From the NCBI GenBank assembly GCA_009777575.1, contig WRLO01000001.1:79493-143492 (forward strand): a stretch of 64,000 bases of DNA, given 5' to 3'. Made by a program: the position numbers and the translations under genes. Below the pieces are notes generated by a model. That model saw nothing but the letters and a program-made list of their open reading frames with translations, searched no databases and had not been told where the DNA came from. Every line of letters starts with the position of its first letter. Positions within the stretch are counted from its first letter, which is position 1. Shown one piece after another: positions 8,755-19,511 of this stretch. The DNA comes from Candidatus Cloacimonadota bacterium (lineage in GTDB: Bacteria; Cloacimonadota; Cloacimonadia; Cloacimonadales; WRIO01).

Positions 8755-11700
8755 TTATTTCATAAGAACCATTCGTTTAGTCTCATTGAAATCAACTGCG
8801 GTCATTCGGTAGAAGTAAACACCACTCGAAACATTTCGACCATTGTCATCGTTGCCATTCCATTCTAGAGAATATTTTCCAGATGTCATTTCTTCGTTTA
8901 TCAGAGTGCGAACTCTTTGTCCTCTGATGTTGAATATATCGATGCGAACATGCCCTTCTTCTCTGATATCAAAAGATATTGTAGTTACCGGATTGAACGG
9001 ATTGGGGAAATTTCCTCTCAAAACTGTTTCCATTGGTATTGAAGGATCGCTATCAGAACCAGTAATATTCACTATAACTGAGACAGGTTCGGAATCGCCT
9101 GCCCAGTATACTGCTTTGATTGAATATTCGTATTCACCAACTTCTAAGCCTCTTTCTGTGAAAGTAGTTTCTAGTACCAAATCTGGGAAAGGAACATTAT
9201 CTCGATATACTCTATAACCACGCAATATGTTATTTGGGGCTTCCCAACTCAACACAACATCAAAATAGTTTTCAAGCTCATATTCGAGACCTGTTGGGGC
9301 TTGTAAATCAAAAGGAACTCTATTGATAACATTTGAGAATGCTGGTAGTGAGATATTCTGGTTTGCTAGTATAGAGCGAACTATAAACTGATATTGTCCT
9401 AAATCAGCTTCCCACCATGAATCATCTAAATAAGTGGAACTGGAGTGATTTTCTTCCAATAGCTCCCACAAATCTTGGTCATTGATTGAGTCGAGGTCAG
9501 CTCGGTAAATCTTGTATCCCTCAGCTACACGCATTATCGGCTGGTAGAGAGGGTTGATTTCGGTTAATGCTCTGAAAAATTCTTCACTAGATAATAAATT
9601 TACCTGTCTATTGATTGACTCAAGCCCTGCAGTGGCTTTGATTTCAACTTCATTTTGTTTGGCATAAGGAAGCTCTATATTAGAACCAAATGTGACTGGT
9701 CCTGAAGCCCCTTCAGCAAAACCTCTGATAGTCCAGTTTGCACTCACATCGCTTAACTGATTTAATGTAGTCCAAACATTATTATACTGAATCACATTTC
9801 CATATCCTAACAGATGTGGCCCAGCGTCTATTCCAAGCGGATAGCCCATTGATGCATCGACCATGATCGCAATCCATAATTCTTGGTCAAATGGTATATA
9901 TATTTGTTCTTCAAGCTCATAATCTGTGAACTGATTGATCAGCATCATATCATTGTCAATTTCTTGACTATACACTAAGTCTCCCGAATTTAGCGGGTTA
10001 GCAGAACCTCCAATATAAATCTGGATTTCATGAAAATTTGCTATTTGACGAGGTGCATAAGCGACTTTAGTCAATGTTGCACCAGCAACTCCCATAGTCT
10101 GCAATTGTGCAGTATCAAATCTATGGGCAATGATAAATCTTGCGGCATTATTTGTTCCAATACCATTTACTGCAGCAGAGGCGTTTGTATGACTAAACCA
10201 TAAATCCATACCCGGATCAGGCTCTCCCCAGTTGACTGATACGCCTTCAGCTACCTGCTCGGCTAATACGAATTGAGGGACAAGAGGTCTTATCAAAGTA
10301 ATGTCAAGAGAAACTGCGTCAGGAGCTATAGGAACATTGTTGTTGACATAAGGTCTATAACCGGGTGAAGTAACCGTCACAGTATATGTTCCACGCCAGA
10401 CAGCAGGGAAATGAATAAGGTTTATATTTGCAGTTTGCTGATAGTTATGAAGAGGATTTCCACTATTGTTTCTTAGTGAAACAGTCACATTTTCCAGAGA
10501 GATATCATCATTGGTTGTGATATACAAATCAACTGTCCCCATCATTCCACGATGCACCATGTTTGTAAAGACAGATCTGGATATATTATCTTCGCTGTAA
10601 ACAGCCTGTATTACATATCTAAAAGCACCATGAGGCAATTGACCCCATTCATTGTCAACATATTCAAGTTCTGTAGTTGAATTGACAAATGTCCATGTAT
10701 TTTCATCATTGAGCGTGTCGATATTTGCTCTATAGATTCTATATTCTGTCAAAGCTCTTGAGACTGCTTTTGATTCAGAGAGAGCTTGAATTGATCTTCT
10801 TTCCGAACTTGAGTTTCTCATAGAGCGAGAATTTCTGTTTTCAGGGATTGATATGTTGTTGTTTCGATCTCTTTCAGATATCGGGTCTAGTATGATTGGG
10901 CCATGTGCATTTTCTGCTAAGCCTCTAATCATGTTGTTCCCAGAGACTGCCCAACCAAAAAGCTGCCAACCAGAACCAAAATCGATAATATCTGAAAAAC
11001 CCGGAGCTACTGCTGGACCTTGATCGCGTCCTAAAACATATCCTGTGGAGTGTGAAACATTCACAGCTATCCAAAACTCTTCACCTACTGGGATGTCTAC
11101 TATATAGTCTAAATCTACATAGTTCCATTGCCCTGGTGCAACTGTAGAAACATCAACCAATTGCTCATACACTAAGGTTCCTAAATCCACTACAGCACCA
11201 GAACCTGTTCCTATGATATAACCACCTTTATAAATGTATATCGTGTGAATACCCGGTTCTTCTAAGGTATGAAGATAATATGCTACCTGAGTCAATTCTG
11301 CTCCTGCAACACCTTTCTCATCAAGCATTTCTGCTGTAAAGCGGATTGCTGTTGTGACTGAATATGGAGTATACATACTCGTCCAACCACCTATACTTTC
11401 TTCGCTATGTGTATGGTATAACCAAGTATCAAGACCACCTGTGGGTGCTTCCCAACTAACAGTAACCGCTGAAGGAGTCGATTCGGCGTGGGGATTGTTA
11501 ACTGGATATGCTCTTTCGAGTAAGACTATATTGGGAATAACAAGATTTGCTGAAGCAACTATAATTTCTTCATCTATATGCCTTACATAGCCTGATTTGT
11601 GGACATCGATGGTATATGTATTTAGTTCATATACTCCTTGAATAGTGAAATTACCTTGAGTATTAGTTGTAGTGATATAGTTTTCATAACCTGTTAGTCG

Positions 11701-14700
11701 AATTTCTGCTTCAGGAACACCTACACCAGTATTCGAACTGATAACAGTTCCAGAAACAATAAAAGTCGGTATAGCTGGCAGAGGGACATTTACTGTAGTT
11801 GTATGACCTGCTACGATGCTTATATTGTTCACTGTAAAATCATAAAAACCATGTTTTTTTGCAGTTATACTCACTGTCCCTTCAAAAATGAAAGGTATAT
11901 TGAAATTTCCATCATCATCTGAAAAAACTTTTCGAGAAGTTCCGTTCAAAGAAATTTCTACTCCAGATACAGGTGCACCTTGACTGGAGACAGTTCCGCT
12001 GATATGTCCTTGACCTTCTTGGGTTGTCAAAAATGAAGCATTACCATAAGCGAAGGCAACCCAGCCTGTGGGCCAATCAGCATTGATTCCATTTTCAGGA
12101 TCAAGGATGATATTGTCATGGTAAGCATAAATAACTCTTCTTCCACCGGTTGTTGCACTAGTAGGAGTGATTTGGAAAGATCTGGACACGATTTGTTGCA
12201 TATGATGTTTATAAATCATGACAGCTATATTGCCTCCTGTATGGACAAAAGGCGTGTCAAAAGGAAGAAAAAAGTCACCAGGGCCACTCGCTAACGATGG
12301 TGTTCCATGATATACAAGATCAAATTGTTCAAATTCTATCCAAGCATCTTGTTCTTCAAAATTGATTTCATCAGTTCTTGTCATATATATTGAAACTGGA
12401 TGATTGGGTATTTCATCTGTGCCTGTATATCTAATCATCATACCCATTACAGCTCCATGATAAGAAAGTTCGCTGTCTAGATAGATAGTTTGTGACAATG
12501 AATTTCTCCAAAGATAATTTACAGGGTGCATAGCCGAAGATGAGCCGCTCGTAGGGTCTCCTACATAAGTTACATTCATCCCTACTGGCTGAACATATAC
12601 AGAATAATTATCTGTCACATTATTTGCAGGATCTAGGTCTTGAGAAAATACAACTTCGCCGTATACTTCCAAATATTCTGCTGTAGTTGGTGTCCAAGGA
12701 ACTTGGAAAGTGATTTCTTGACCGGGATCAATATCTAATCCTGCTACTGTACCAAGTATATTGTTGTTACCAACACGTTTGATCACTACGGAGTATTGGT
12801 CTGGAGTAACGGTATTATACCCTTCATTTCTGATTCTGACGCTGTAGAAAGATTCTTCTTGCGCAATTGGTATTCTAGGACCTACCACGCTTAGAGCCGC
12901 TAAATCCCAAGGTATACTAATCATTGCAATATTTTGTGTAGTTGCTTCTCCAGAGGTGATGATGATATTACCTATAGTTTGAGTCTGGTGAGCGTGTTTT
13001 GATGCAGTGATACTATAGGTGCCAGGCATTAGATAAGGAAAAGAATATTGACCAGCAGCATTTGTCATAATAGACATGCCTATTTCATTTAGGGTTATTC
13101 TTACCTCATCTATTGGGTCGCCTTCATGCGTCACTGTTCCTGACAAAGAGCCATGCCCCTGTGTCAAAGTAACTAATCGAATGTTTGGAAACCTTGCGCG
13201 ACGAGTTGGTGTAGGATAGGTGGTTTCAAGATTGTAAGGAGTTGAGCTAGAATAGTGTGATATAGTCTTATTCAAACCTGTAGATGCAGTGCTGTGATAA
13301 AAATTGTTCAATCCATAATTTTGAGGATCTGATTTTTCAACCATAATCACAAGGTTCCCTCCTGAATATGGATAGGGAGTATCGAATATAATTTGAAGGT
13401 CTTTTTCTCCCTGATAATCAGTAGGTATAATGCCATTGAATACCAAAGTGAATTGGTCGTAAGGCACCCATAAAGCAGGGTTAGCAGTTCCAGCATTGAA
13501 ATGTTCAAGCTCTGTAGTAGCGAGATATATTCGGACTGGACTGCCACCGATTATATCACCAAATCCTCTGAAACGATAGTGCATCTGGCTGATAAGCCCA
13601 TAAGCTTCTATATCACTTTCCAGATATATAGTTTGAGACAAACTAAATCTATAGAAGTGGTCCATTGGGTTTTCCCGGACAAAAGAAGTGCTTTCCGGAT
13701 CTCCAATATAGCTGATCACAGCACCTTCTATTTGAACATCAATATTTAGAAGTTCAGTTGTGTTGTTATTTGGGTTTTCATCTTCTTCAAAAACTATGTG
13801 CCCATATATTTCTGCAAATCCAGCTGTATTAGGTATCCATTCGATGTCAAAGTCGATTATTTCTTCTGATTCTATGACTACCCCAGGAGCTATGGCAAGT
13901 GGTTCATCCAAACCAACTTGTCTCAATTCGACAGTATATCCTCCATCTTGGGTTTGAATGGACTCATTTTTTATTCGGATTGTATGAATTATTGGCTCGC
14001 CTACTACTGGATAGAGAAATCCTGTTATAGATATTGCTGTCAAGTCATATTGAGTTCCTGTCATTTCGATATCTTGAGTTGTAGTTTGATTTTCAGTTAT
14101 CACAATATCTTCGATATTTACATCAAGGTATAAATATCGCGAGGCAGTGATGCTGATAGTGCCAACTGGCAGGCTTGGAAAACTATAAATCCCTTCTGCA
14201 TTGGAAAATGCGAATCTGCTCGTATTATCTACTTGAATTTTCGCACCTTCAATAGGCATGCCTTCTGTCGTCACTGTTCCACCTAAATGTCCCACTGCTC
14301 CGTCATAAAAAACGACCATAGTGTTAGGAAAGTCTCCATTAGGAGCTAAAGTGCCAGCAGTTGGGTAGGCTTCAGAAATATATGGCCAAACAGTAGCAGA
14401 ACTCTGCCAAAGGTTTCTACTTGTAGCGATAGTTTGTGAAACTTGCCATTGATTTGCTGTTTGTGGGGAACCCTCTGGCTTTAATTTATAAGCCATAATG
14501 ACAAAATTTCCGCCTGTATATTCAAATGGTGTGTTTAGGATGACTGGTACTTCTTGAAATGGTGTGCCTACGGGTCCCGTTATTTGAATATCCAAAGTGC
14601 CTTCATACACCTTTGTAAACTGGTCATAAGGTAGCCAGGCTGTAGTACTCTGAAATGAATTTAAGGTAGTGTGAGCCATATAAATACTGACAGGATATAT

Positions 14701-14961
14701 ATCCAAAGATATGGCACTATTATATCTGTGTAACCATCTTATCTCTGTTATGAGACCTGTTTTTAACTCTCCTTCTATAATCATTTCACTTTCAAAATAG
14801 AGGGTTTGGCTTAAAGCATTCCGAGCATTAAAGTTTAATACTCTTTGTGCATGCGATGTAGTTGCTTCTGGGTTGCCAATATACACCTCTGTCGTATCAT
14901 CAGCCAACAATATGGCAAATATTGCGATAGAAAACGCCAATATCAATACGAATTTTTTCAT
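8755..14961 (-). CDS. Large secreted multidomain protein: repeated carboxypeptidase-regulatory-like domains, Fn3-like domains and C-terminal type-A (T9SS-like) sorting domain
   Basis: 2068 aa; signal peptide MKKFVLILAFSIAIFAILLA; at least three copies of YIGDPE/T...LSQTIYLES modules; GTVTxEGxPIxGAxIxVxxTSRxxFSNAxGxYSFPxLPxGTxSITA repeats; tail GNFPNPFNPVTTISFDIREEGHVRIDIFNIRGQRVRTL...SGVYFYRMTAVDFNETKRMVLMK. Confidence 0.9.
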   Translation of the reverse strand: MKKFVLILAFSIAIFAILLADDTTEVYIGNPEATTSHAQRVLNFNARNALSQTLYFESEMIIEGELKTGLITEIRWLHRYNSAISLDIYPVSIYMAHTTLNSFQSTTAWLPYDQFTKVYEGTLDIQITGPVGTPFQEVPVILNTPFEYTGGNFVIMAYKLKPEGSPQTANQWQVSQTIATSRNLWQSSATVWPYISEAYPTAGTLAPNGDFPNTMVVFYDGAVGHLGGTVTTEGMPIEGAKIQVDNTSRFAFSNAEGIYSFPSLPVGTISITASRYLYLDVNIEDIVITENQTTTQDIEMTGTQYDLTAISITGFLYPVVGEPIIHTIRIKNESIQTQDGGYTVELRQVGLDEPLAIAPGVVIESEEIIDFDIEWIPNTAGFAEIYGHIVFEEDENPNNNTTELLNIDVQIEGAVISYIGDPESTSFVRENPMDHFYRFSLSQTIYLESDIEAYGLISQMHYRFRGFGDIIGGSPVRIYLATTELEHFNAGTANPALWVPYDQFTLVFNGIIPTDYQGEKDLQIIFDTPYPYSGGNLVIMVEKSDPQNYGLNNFYHSTASTGLNKTISHYSSSTPYNLETTYPTPTRRARFPNIRLVTLTQGHGSLSGTVTHEGDPIDEVRITLNEIGMSIMTNAAGQYSFPYLMPGTYSITASKHAHQTQTIGNIIITSGEATTQNIAMISIPWDLAALSVVGPRIPIAQEESFYSVRIRNEGYNTVTPDQYSVVIKRVGNNNILGTVAGLDIDPGQEITFQVPWTPTTAEYLEVYGEVVFSQDLDPANNVTDNYSVYVQPVGMNVTYVGDPTSGSSSAMHPVNYLWRNSLSQTIYLDSELSYHGAVMGMMIRYTGTDEIPNHPVSIYMTRTDEINFEEQDAWIEFEQFDLVYHGTPSLASGPGDFFLPFDTPFVHTGGNIAVMIYKHHMQQIVSRSFQITPTSATTGGRRVIYAYHDNIILDPENGINADWPTGWVAFAYGNASFLTTQEGQGHISGTVSSQGAPVSGVEISLNGTSRKVFSDDDGNFNIPFIFEGTVSITAKKHGFYDFTVNNISIVAGHTTTVNVPLPAIPTFIVSGTVISSNTGVGVPEAEIRLTGYENYITTTNTQGNFTIQGVYELNTYTIDVHKSGYVRHIDEEIIVASANLVIPNIVLLERAYPVNNPHAESTPSAVTVSWEAPTGGLDTWLYHTHSEESIGGWTSMYTPYSVTTAIRFTAEMLDEKGVAGAELTQVAYYLHTLEEPGIHTIYIYKGGYIIGTGSGAVVDLGTLVYEQLVDVSTVAPGQWNYVDLDYIVDIPVGEEFWIAVNVSHSTGYVLGRDQGPAVAPGFSDIIDFGSGWQLFGWAVSGNNMIRGLAENAHGPIILDPISERDRNNNISIPENRNSRSMRNSSSERRSIQALSESKAVSRALTEYRIYRANIDTLNDENTWTFVNSTTELEYVDNEWGQLPHGAFRYVIQAVYSEDNISRSVFTNMVHRGMMGTVDLYITTNDDISLENVTVSLRNNSGNPLHNYQQTANINLIHFPAVWRGTYTVTVTSPGYRPYVNNNVPIAPDAVSLDITLIRPLVPQFVLAEQVAEGVSVNWGEPDPGMDLWFSHTNASAAVNGIGTNNAARFIIAHRFDTAQLQTMGVAGATLTKVAYAPRQIANFHEIQIYIGGSANPLNSGDLVYSQEIDNDMMLINQFTDYELEEQIYIPFDQELWIAIMVDASMGYPLGIDAGPHLLGYGNVIQYNNVWTTLNQLSDVSANWTIRGFAEGASGPVTFGSNIELPYAKQNEVEIKATAGLESINRQVNLLSSEEFFRALTEINPLYQPIMRVAEGYKIYRADLDSINDQDLWELLEENHSSSTYLDDSWWEADLGQYQFIVRSILANQNISLPAFSNVINRVPFDLQAPTGLEYELENYFDVVLSWEAPNNILRGYRVYRDNVPFPDLVLETTFTERGLEVGEYEYSIKAVYWAGDSEPVSVIVNITGSDSDPSIPMETVLRGNFPNPFNPVTTISFDIREEGHVRIDIFNIRGQRVRTLINEEMTSGKYSLEWNGNDDNGRNVSSGVYFYRMTAVDFNETKRMVLMK

Positions 14962-15427
14962 GTTAATTCCTCCTGAGAATTATTTGTTTTTTGGAGTAAT
15001 GACAATTTTTGTCTTAAAAACTCCATTTTCGGACAAAAAAAATTAAGGGGGGATTTATGTCAAGATGTTTTACAAGATGTATGTGATCGTAAATCATTGT
15101 AATTCCTCACCATCTTTGTTCCTTAAGATTAATGTAAAGCTTTGTCTTAATAATAATAATAATAAGTGTTTTCATTATGGACGATTCTATGCATAGCGAA
15201 GAATCAGTAATTCTATATTTAGCAACGGAGTTGAGATTCTTCACTTCGATCAGAATGACAAAATATTACATTATGCGACAGTCTCTAAAAATAAAAATAA
15301 ATTTTGTTTGACAAAAAAAGCTCTTTTAATATAATTGTTCAATAATTCCAATGTGTAAAAAAAAAATGTAACAAAAGTATTTATGAGGAGTTTTTGTTGG
15401 AGATTGATTATAAATTTTGGAGGCACC

Positions 15428-16009
15428 ATGAAATACAGAGACAATATTGATGAGAATGAAATAATCGCTGAAGCGAAGAGAGATTATCAAGCTTTTGACT
15501 ATATTTACGAAAAGTATATGCCACAAGTGTTTCAATATGTGATGTATAGGGTTTACAATAGAGAGACTGCTGAAGACATAGTTTCTACAGTATTTTTTAA
15601 AGCTATGAAAAATTTGAATTTATTTAAATGGAGAAAAATACCTTTCTCGGCATGGTTGTATCGTATTGCTTACAATGAAATATGTAACTTTGCAAAAAAA
15701 GAAAAAAAACAAGAAAAAATTCGTCAGAATATTTTAAAAGAAGACCCAGAGTCTACTTATGAAATGAATAACATTGGTGAAGATAAATCCTTTAGGTTTG
15801 TTCATGATTATTTGAAACAATTACCTTTAAAAGATCAAGATCTACTTACTTTAAGATTTTTTGAGAAAAAATCTTTCACCGAAATTTCCCAAATCACTGG
15901 AAAAAATGAATCAACATTAAGGGTCAATGTCCATAGAGCATTGAAAAAACTTGAATCTATTATGCCAGAGGAGGTACTGAATTATGCCTATAGACAAATA
16001 TCTTTGTAA
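15428..16009 (+). CDS. ECF-type RNA polymerase sigma factor
   Basis: RDYQAFDYIYEKYMPQVFQYVMYRVYNRETAEDIVSTVFFKAM (sigma2) and LTLRFFEKKSFTEISQITGKNESTLRVNVHRALKKL (sigma4); start moved to 15428. Confidence 0.9.
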   Translation: MKYRDNIDENEIIAEAKRDYQAFDYIYEKYMPQVFQYVMYRVYNRETAEDIVSTVFFKAMKNLNLFKWRKIPFSAWLYRIAYNEICNFAKKEKKQEKIRQNILKEDPESTYEMNNIGEDKSFRFVHDYLKQLPLKDQDLLTLRFFEKKSFTEISQITGKNESTLRVNVHRALKKLESIMPEEVLNYAYRQISL

Positions 16010-16436
16010 TGTAAATCTACCTGATTTTCAACCTGGTCCTTTCACGGTTAGATTGAAATACGAACTAAAACAACTATATTTTGATAAAAAGTTAAGTAAT
16101 TTTTATCATTATGTTTATTCTTCAGCTATATTAGGACTTTTTGTAATATGCCTTTTGTTGGTTTTCAAACCTCAAACAGCTCACAACATCAACAGCTTTG
16201 TTTTTAGAACCGACCATGAAAATGCACTTGACATGCTCTTGTTAGCTGAAAAGGATATTGATATATCAAATTTGCCTTCAAATATAAGAACAGTTTCTAC
16301 AGAAATGCCAAACTCTTTATCTTTTCTTGAGGATGATAAATCCTATCTTATCCACAAGTTCAGAAATCATGAAAATAAAACCATGATTTATATCAGCGAG
16401 GTTAAAAACCAACAACAGCAAAGAATTCTTTATTGA
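15984..16436 (+). CDS. Single-TM protein overlapping the sigma gene; candidate anti-sigma or partner factor
   Basis: Start lies 26 bp inside the sigma ORF; one TM segment YVYSSAILGLFVICLLLVF; no recognised family. Confidence 0.6.
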   Translation: MPIDKYLCNVNLPDFQPGPFTVRLKYELKQLYFDKKLSNFYHYVYSSAILGLFVICLLLVFKPQTAHNINSFVFRTDHENALDMLLLAEKDIDISNLPSNIRTVSTEMPNSLSFLEDDKSYLIHKFRNHENKTMIYISEVKNQQQQRILY

Positions 16437-16460
16437 GATGTAAATAAAAAATATTAAATT

Positions 16461-17321
16461 ATGAAATACTGTCTTTTAACTTTGATTGTATTTGTGTGTT
16501 CAAATTTGATTTCTATGGACGCATATCTAGGAATTTATGTAACTACTCCAAATCAAAATGAGTTACAAAGAGCTGGACTAACATTTGGCTTACTTATTGA
16601 TATAGTGATGCCAGGTTCTCCAGCTGATGTTTATGATTTGAGAGAAAATGACATTATTTACAGTATTAATAATGTTGTAATAAGAAATGAATCCGATTTA
16701 CAAAGATTTCTGACAAGTATAAATCCCAATGAAACTATATCTGTTTCATTAAGTAGAAACCAACAACCAATAATTCGACAGGTTCAATTAAGGAGAAGAG
16801 AAGCCTTATATAGAGAGCTTTATATCTTTAATTATATCCAGAATCCATGGCTATTTATTGGTATTGATGTTGAGCCAATTTCTTCTGCTCTCGCTAGATT
16901 ACTCAGTCTTGAAAAAGGTATGGTTATTCTTGATGTTCGGGGAAGTTCTATTGCTTCTTTACAAGGAATTGAAGCTGGAGATATCATCATTTCTATAAAT
17001 GGGATTGAGACAGTGAACGAACTCATTATGACAGAGGCAATGAACATGGGACTACAAAATCAACCTATGGAGTTTTATATCTGGAGAAACAACCAGAGAA
17101 TGACAAAACTAGTAGACCTAAGCAACAGTCTTAATGAGAATATAAATTCTAATGAAGTTTTTATACTCGGACCAGATGTTTTTAATAATGAATTGTATAG
17201 TTATTCGCGAGAGATGATTAATCGAATATTGAACAAATCAAGATCTGAAATTGAATCTGATATAGAAAGGCTTGAACAGGAGATTTTTCAACTAAGACAA
17301 AGAATGGAAAACGGAAATTAA
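16461..17321 (+). CDS. Secreted double-PDZ domain protein
   Basis: Signal peptide; two PDZ-like segments (GLLIDIVMPGSPADVYDLRENDIIYSINNVVI and GMVILDVRGSSIASLQGIEAGDIIISINGIETV). Confidence 0.8.
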   Translation: MKYCLLTLIVFVCSNLISMDAYLGIYVTTPNQNELQRAGLTFGLLIDIVMPGSPADVYDLRENDIIYSINNVVIRNESDLQRFLTSINPNETISVSLSRNQQPIIRQVQLRRREALYRELYIFNYIQNPWLFIGIDVEPISSALARLLSLEKGMVILDVRGSSIASLQGIEAGDIIISINGIETVNELIMTEAMNMGLQNQPMEFYIWRNNQRMTKLVDLSNSLNENINSNEVFILGPDVFNNELYSYSREMINRILNKSRSEIESDIERLEQEIFQLRQRMENGN

Positions 17322-17504
17322 CGGATCAAAACCCCCAAACTTTGTATATTGAAAAAGTAATTTTCTAAAATTTTTTATTTATTACTTTATTTCTAAACTA
17401 CTTGTATCCAGAAAAAACACTTTTTGCAACTTCTATTTTACAAAATACTTGACAAATATGCTAAAAGAAATATATTGGTTAAAATTTGATAATTGGAGTA
17501 AATT

Positions 17505-18599
17505 ATGGGAAAAGTTTTTTTTAGTAAACATGCTATTTTGTTGCTTATAGCTGTTTTACCATTGGTATTGTTGGGTGAAATATCTTCTGCATTACCAATG
17601 AATCATTTTGAAAGTATGAACAATAATGAAAACAGAAAACATTGTTGTTCAACCCGTGCTAGGTTTTCATCTGAAGTGCCTGTATTAGGAGCACCTAATT
17701 TAATGAGAGCTTTCGTATATGAAAATCAATATAATTATGAAGATTTGGGACCCTTTGTGCTTTTGTTATGGTCACGTCCCATATACTCTAATACTGTTTT
17801 ATTGGGTTATAATGTCTACAGGAATGGTGAGTTAATAGCAGAAAAACATCACCTAAATCCTCTAGATGATATTGGGGATGCGTATTATGATGAATATCCA
17901 TTATTAAATTTGGGTATTTATGAATACTCAGTCACTGCTGTTTATACAGATGGAGAGTCAGAACATTCTGATGTAAAAGAAATTGGCTATCCTGTTACTG
18001 CACCTCCAACAGATTTAAGAGCTGTTGTTGAGTTTGTTGATGACCACCCAATGGGAATCCCTTTCCATGTTGTTGATCTCAGTTGGAGTTCGCCTGTTTT
18101 TGAAAACACTGCAATAAGCGGATACAACATCTACAGAAATGATGAGTATTTTAGGTTTACTAGAGAATTGAATTCTTATCATTGGGTATTTTTAGATACC
18201 GTTGTCACCTACGAATTTTATGTAGTTGCTTTGTATGTAACTGGAGAAATTGAACAATCAGAAATCATCTCAATCACAATAGATGGGAATACTTCTGAAT
18301 TAGATGAAGTCCAAAATTTTACTTACACAAGACTAGGAAATAACTATCCAAATCCTTTTAATCCTAACACGACTATTTATTTTGAACTATCTCAAGATGC
18401 CCATGTCTCACTCGACATCTTCAATATCAGAGGACAAATGATAAAATCTTTGACCAATCAAAGATTTGAAGCTGGAAGACATACATTACAATGGGATGGA
18501 ATCGATTTTCAAGGCAATAGTGCCAGTTCTGGAGTCTATTTCTACAAGATGCAAACAGATGGTTTTATAGAAATGAAAAGAATGTTGCTCTTGAAATAA
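17505..18599 (+). CDS. Secreted Fn3-like protein with type-A sorting domain
   Basis: Tail NNYPNPFNPNTTIYFELSQDAHVSLDIFNIRGQMIKSL...SGVYFYKMQTDGFIEMKRMLLLK. Confidence 0.85.
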   Translation: MGKVFFSKHAILLLIAVLPLVLLGEISSALPMNHFESMNNNENRKHCCSTRARFSSEVPVLGAPNLMRAFVYENQYNYEDLGPFVLLLWSRPIYSNTVLLGYNVYRNGELIAEKHHLNPLDDIGDAYYDEYPLLNLGIYEYSVTAVYTDGESEHSDVKEIGYPVTAPPTDLRAVVEFVDDHPMGIPFHVVDLSWSSPVFENTAISGYNIYRNDEYFRFTRELNSYHWVFLDTVVTYEFYVVALYVTGEIEQSEIISITIDGNTSELDEVQNFTYTRLGNNYPNPFNPNTTIYFELSQDAHVSLDIFNIRGQMIKSLTNQRFEAGRHTLQWDGIDFQGNSASSGVYFYKMQTDGFIEMKRMLLLK

Positions 18600-18685
18600 T
18601 ATATTTATTACTTAGTGTTTAAACTGCTAACAATAAAATTTTTACTAATGGTATTGGAATATTATTCAAGACTCAATAACTAATC

Positions 18686-19486
18686 ATGCGAATACTTTTT
18701 TTAGGTGATATTTTTGGGAAACCAGGTAGAGAAGCTATAAAATCTTTTTTACCTAATTTTAAAAAAGAAAATCAGGTTGATTTATGTATAGCAAATTGTG
18801 AGAATTTGTCTGATGGAAAGGGTATTTCTGAAAAATCTATAAATGAAATGTTGTTTGCAGGAATTGATATTTTTAGCTCTGGGAACCATTTATGGGATAA
18901 AAAAGAATCTACTGCATTTATTTGCAAAGAGAAGAGGATTGCTAAACCTTTGAATTACCCAAAAGCATCGTTAGGTTTTGAATTTGTAAAGGTTGAAATG
19001 AATGGGGTTCTTGTAATTCTTGTTACGCTATGTGGGCAAGTTTTTATGAGTCCAGTTGATTCTCCATTTTATGCTTTAGACCATTTTTTAAAAACTCTCC
19101 ATTTAAAAGGTGGAAACAGTAAATCTTTGCAAAAAATAACCATAGTTGATTTTCATGCCGAAAGCACCGCTGAAAAGAGGACTTTCGGCATGTATTTTGA
19201 TGGAAGAATATCAGCTATGCTCGGAACGCATACTCATGTTCAGACCGTCGACGAACAAATTATGGAGAAAGGAACTGCATATATAACTGATGTTGGAATG
19301 TGCGGACCACATTCATCTGTTATAGGTATTACATTCGAATCTTCTTTTGAAAAAATTAGAACAAACATGCCTATCCGTCACGAAACAGCAAAAGATGGTT
19401 TACAAATTAATGCTGTTTTGATTGATATTGATGAAAAAAGCGGTAAAGCATTGAAAATCAAAAGAATTAAGGAAAATATATTATAA
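18686..19486 (+). CDS. ymdB: YmdB-family metallophosphoesterase (TIGR00282-like)
   Basis: MRILFLGDIFGKPGREAIK...NCENLSDGKGI...SSGNHLWDKKE...VDFHAESTAEKRTFGMYFDGRISAMLGTHTHVQTVDE. Confidence 0.92.
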   Translation: MRILFLGDIFGKPGREAIKSFLPNFKKENQVDLCIANCENLSDGKGISEKSINEMLFAGIDIFSSGNHLWDKKESTAFICKEKRIAKPLNYPKASLGFEFVKVEMNGVLVILVTLCGQVFMSPVDSPFYALDHFLKTLHLKGGNSKSLQKITIVDFHAESTAEKRTFGMYFDGRISAMLGTHTHVQTVDEQIMEKGTAYITDVGMCGPHSSVIGITFESSFEKIRTNMPIRHETAKDGLQINAVLIDIDEKSGKALKIKRIKENIL

Positions 19487-19511
19487 TATATTAATAAAAA
19501 AAGGAGTTTTT

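Noticed and set aside
15148-15167. TAA microsatellite upstream of the sigma gene
   Set aside because: Short trinucleotide run far from the start codon in AT-rich DNA; no strong argument for phase variation.
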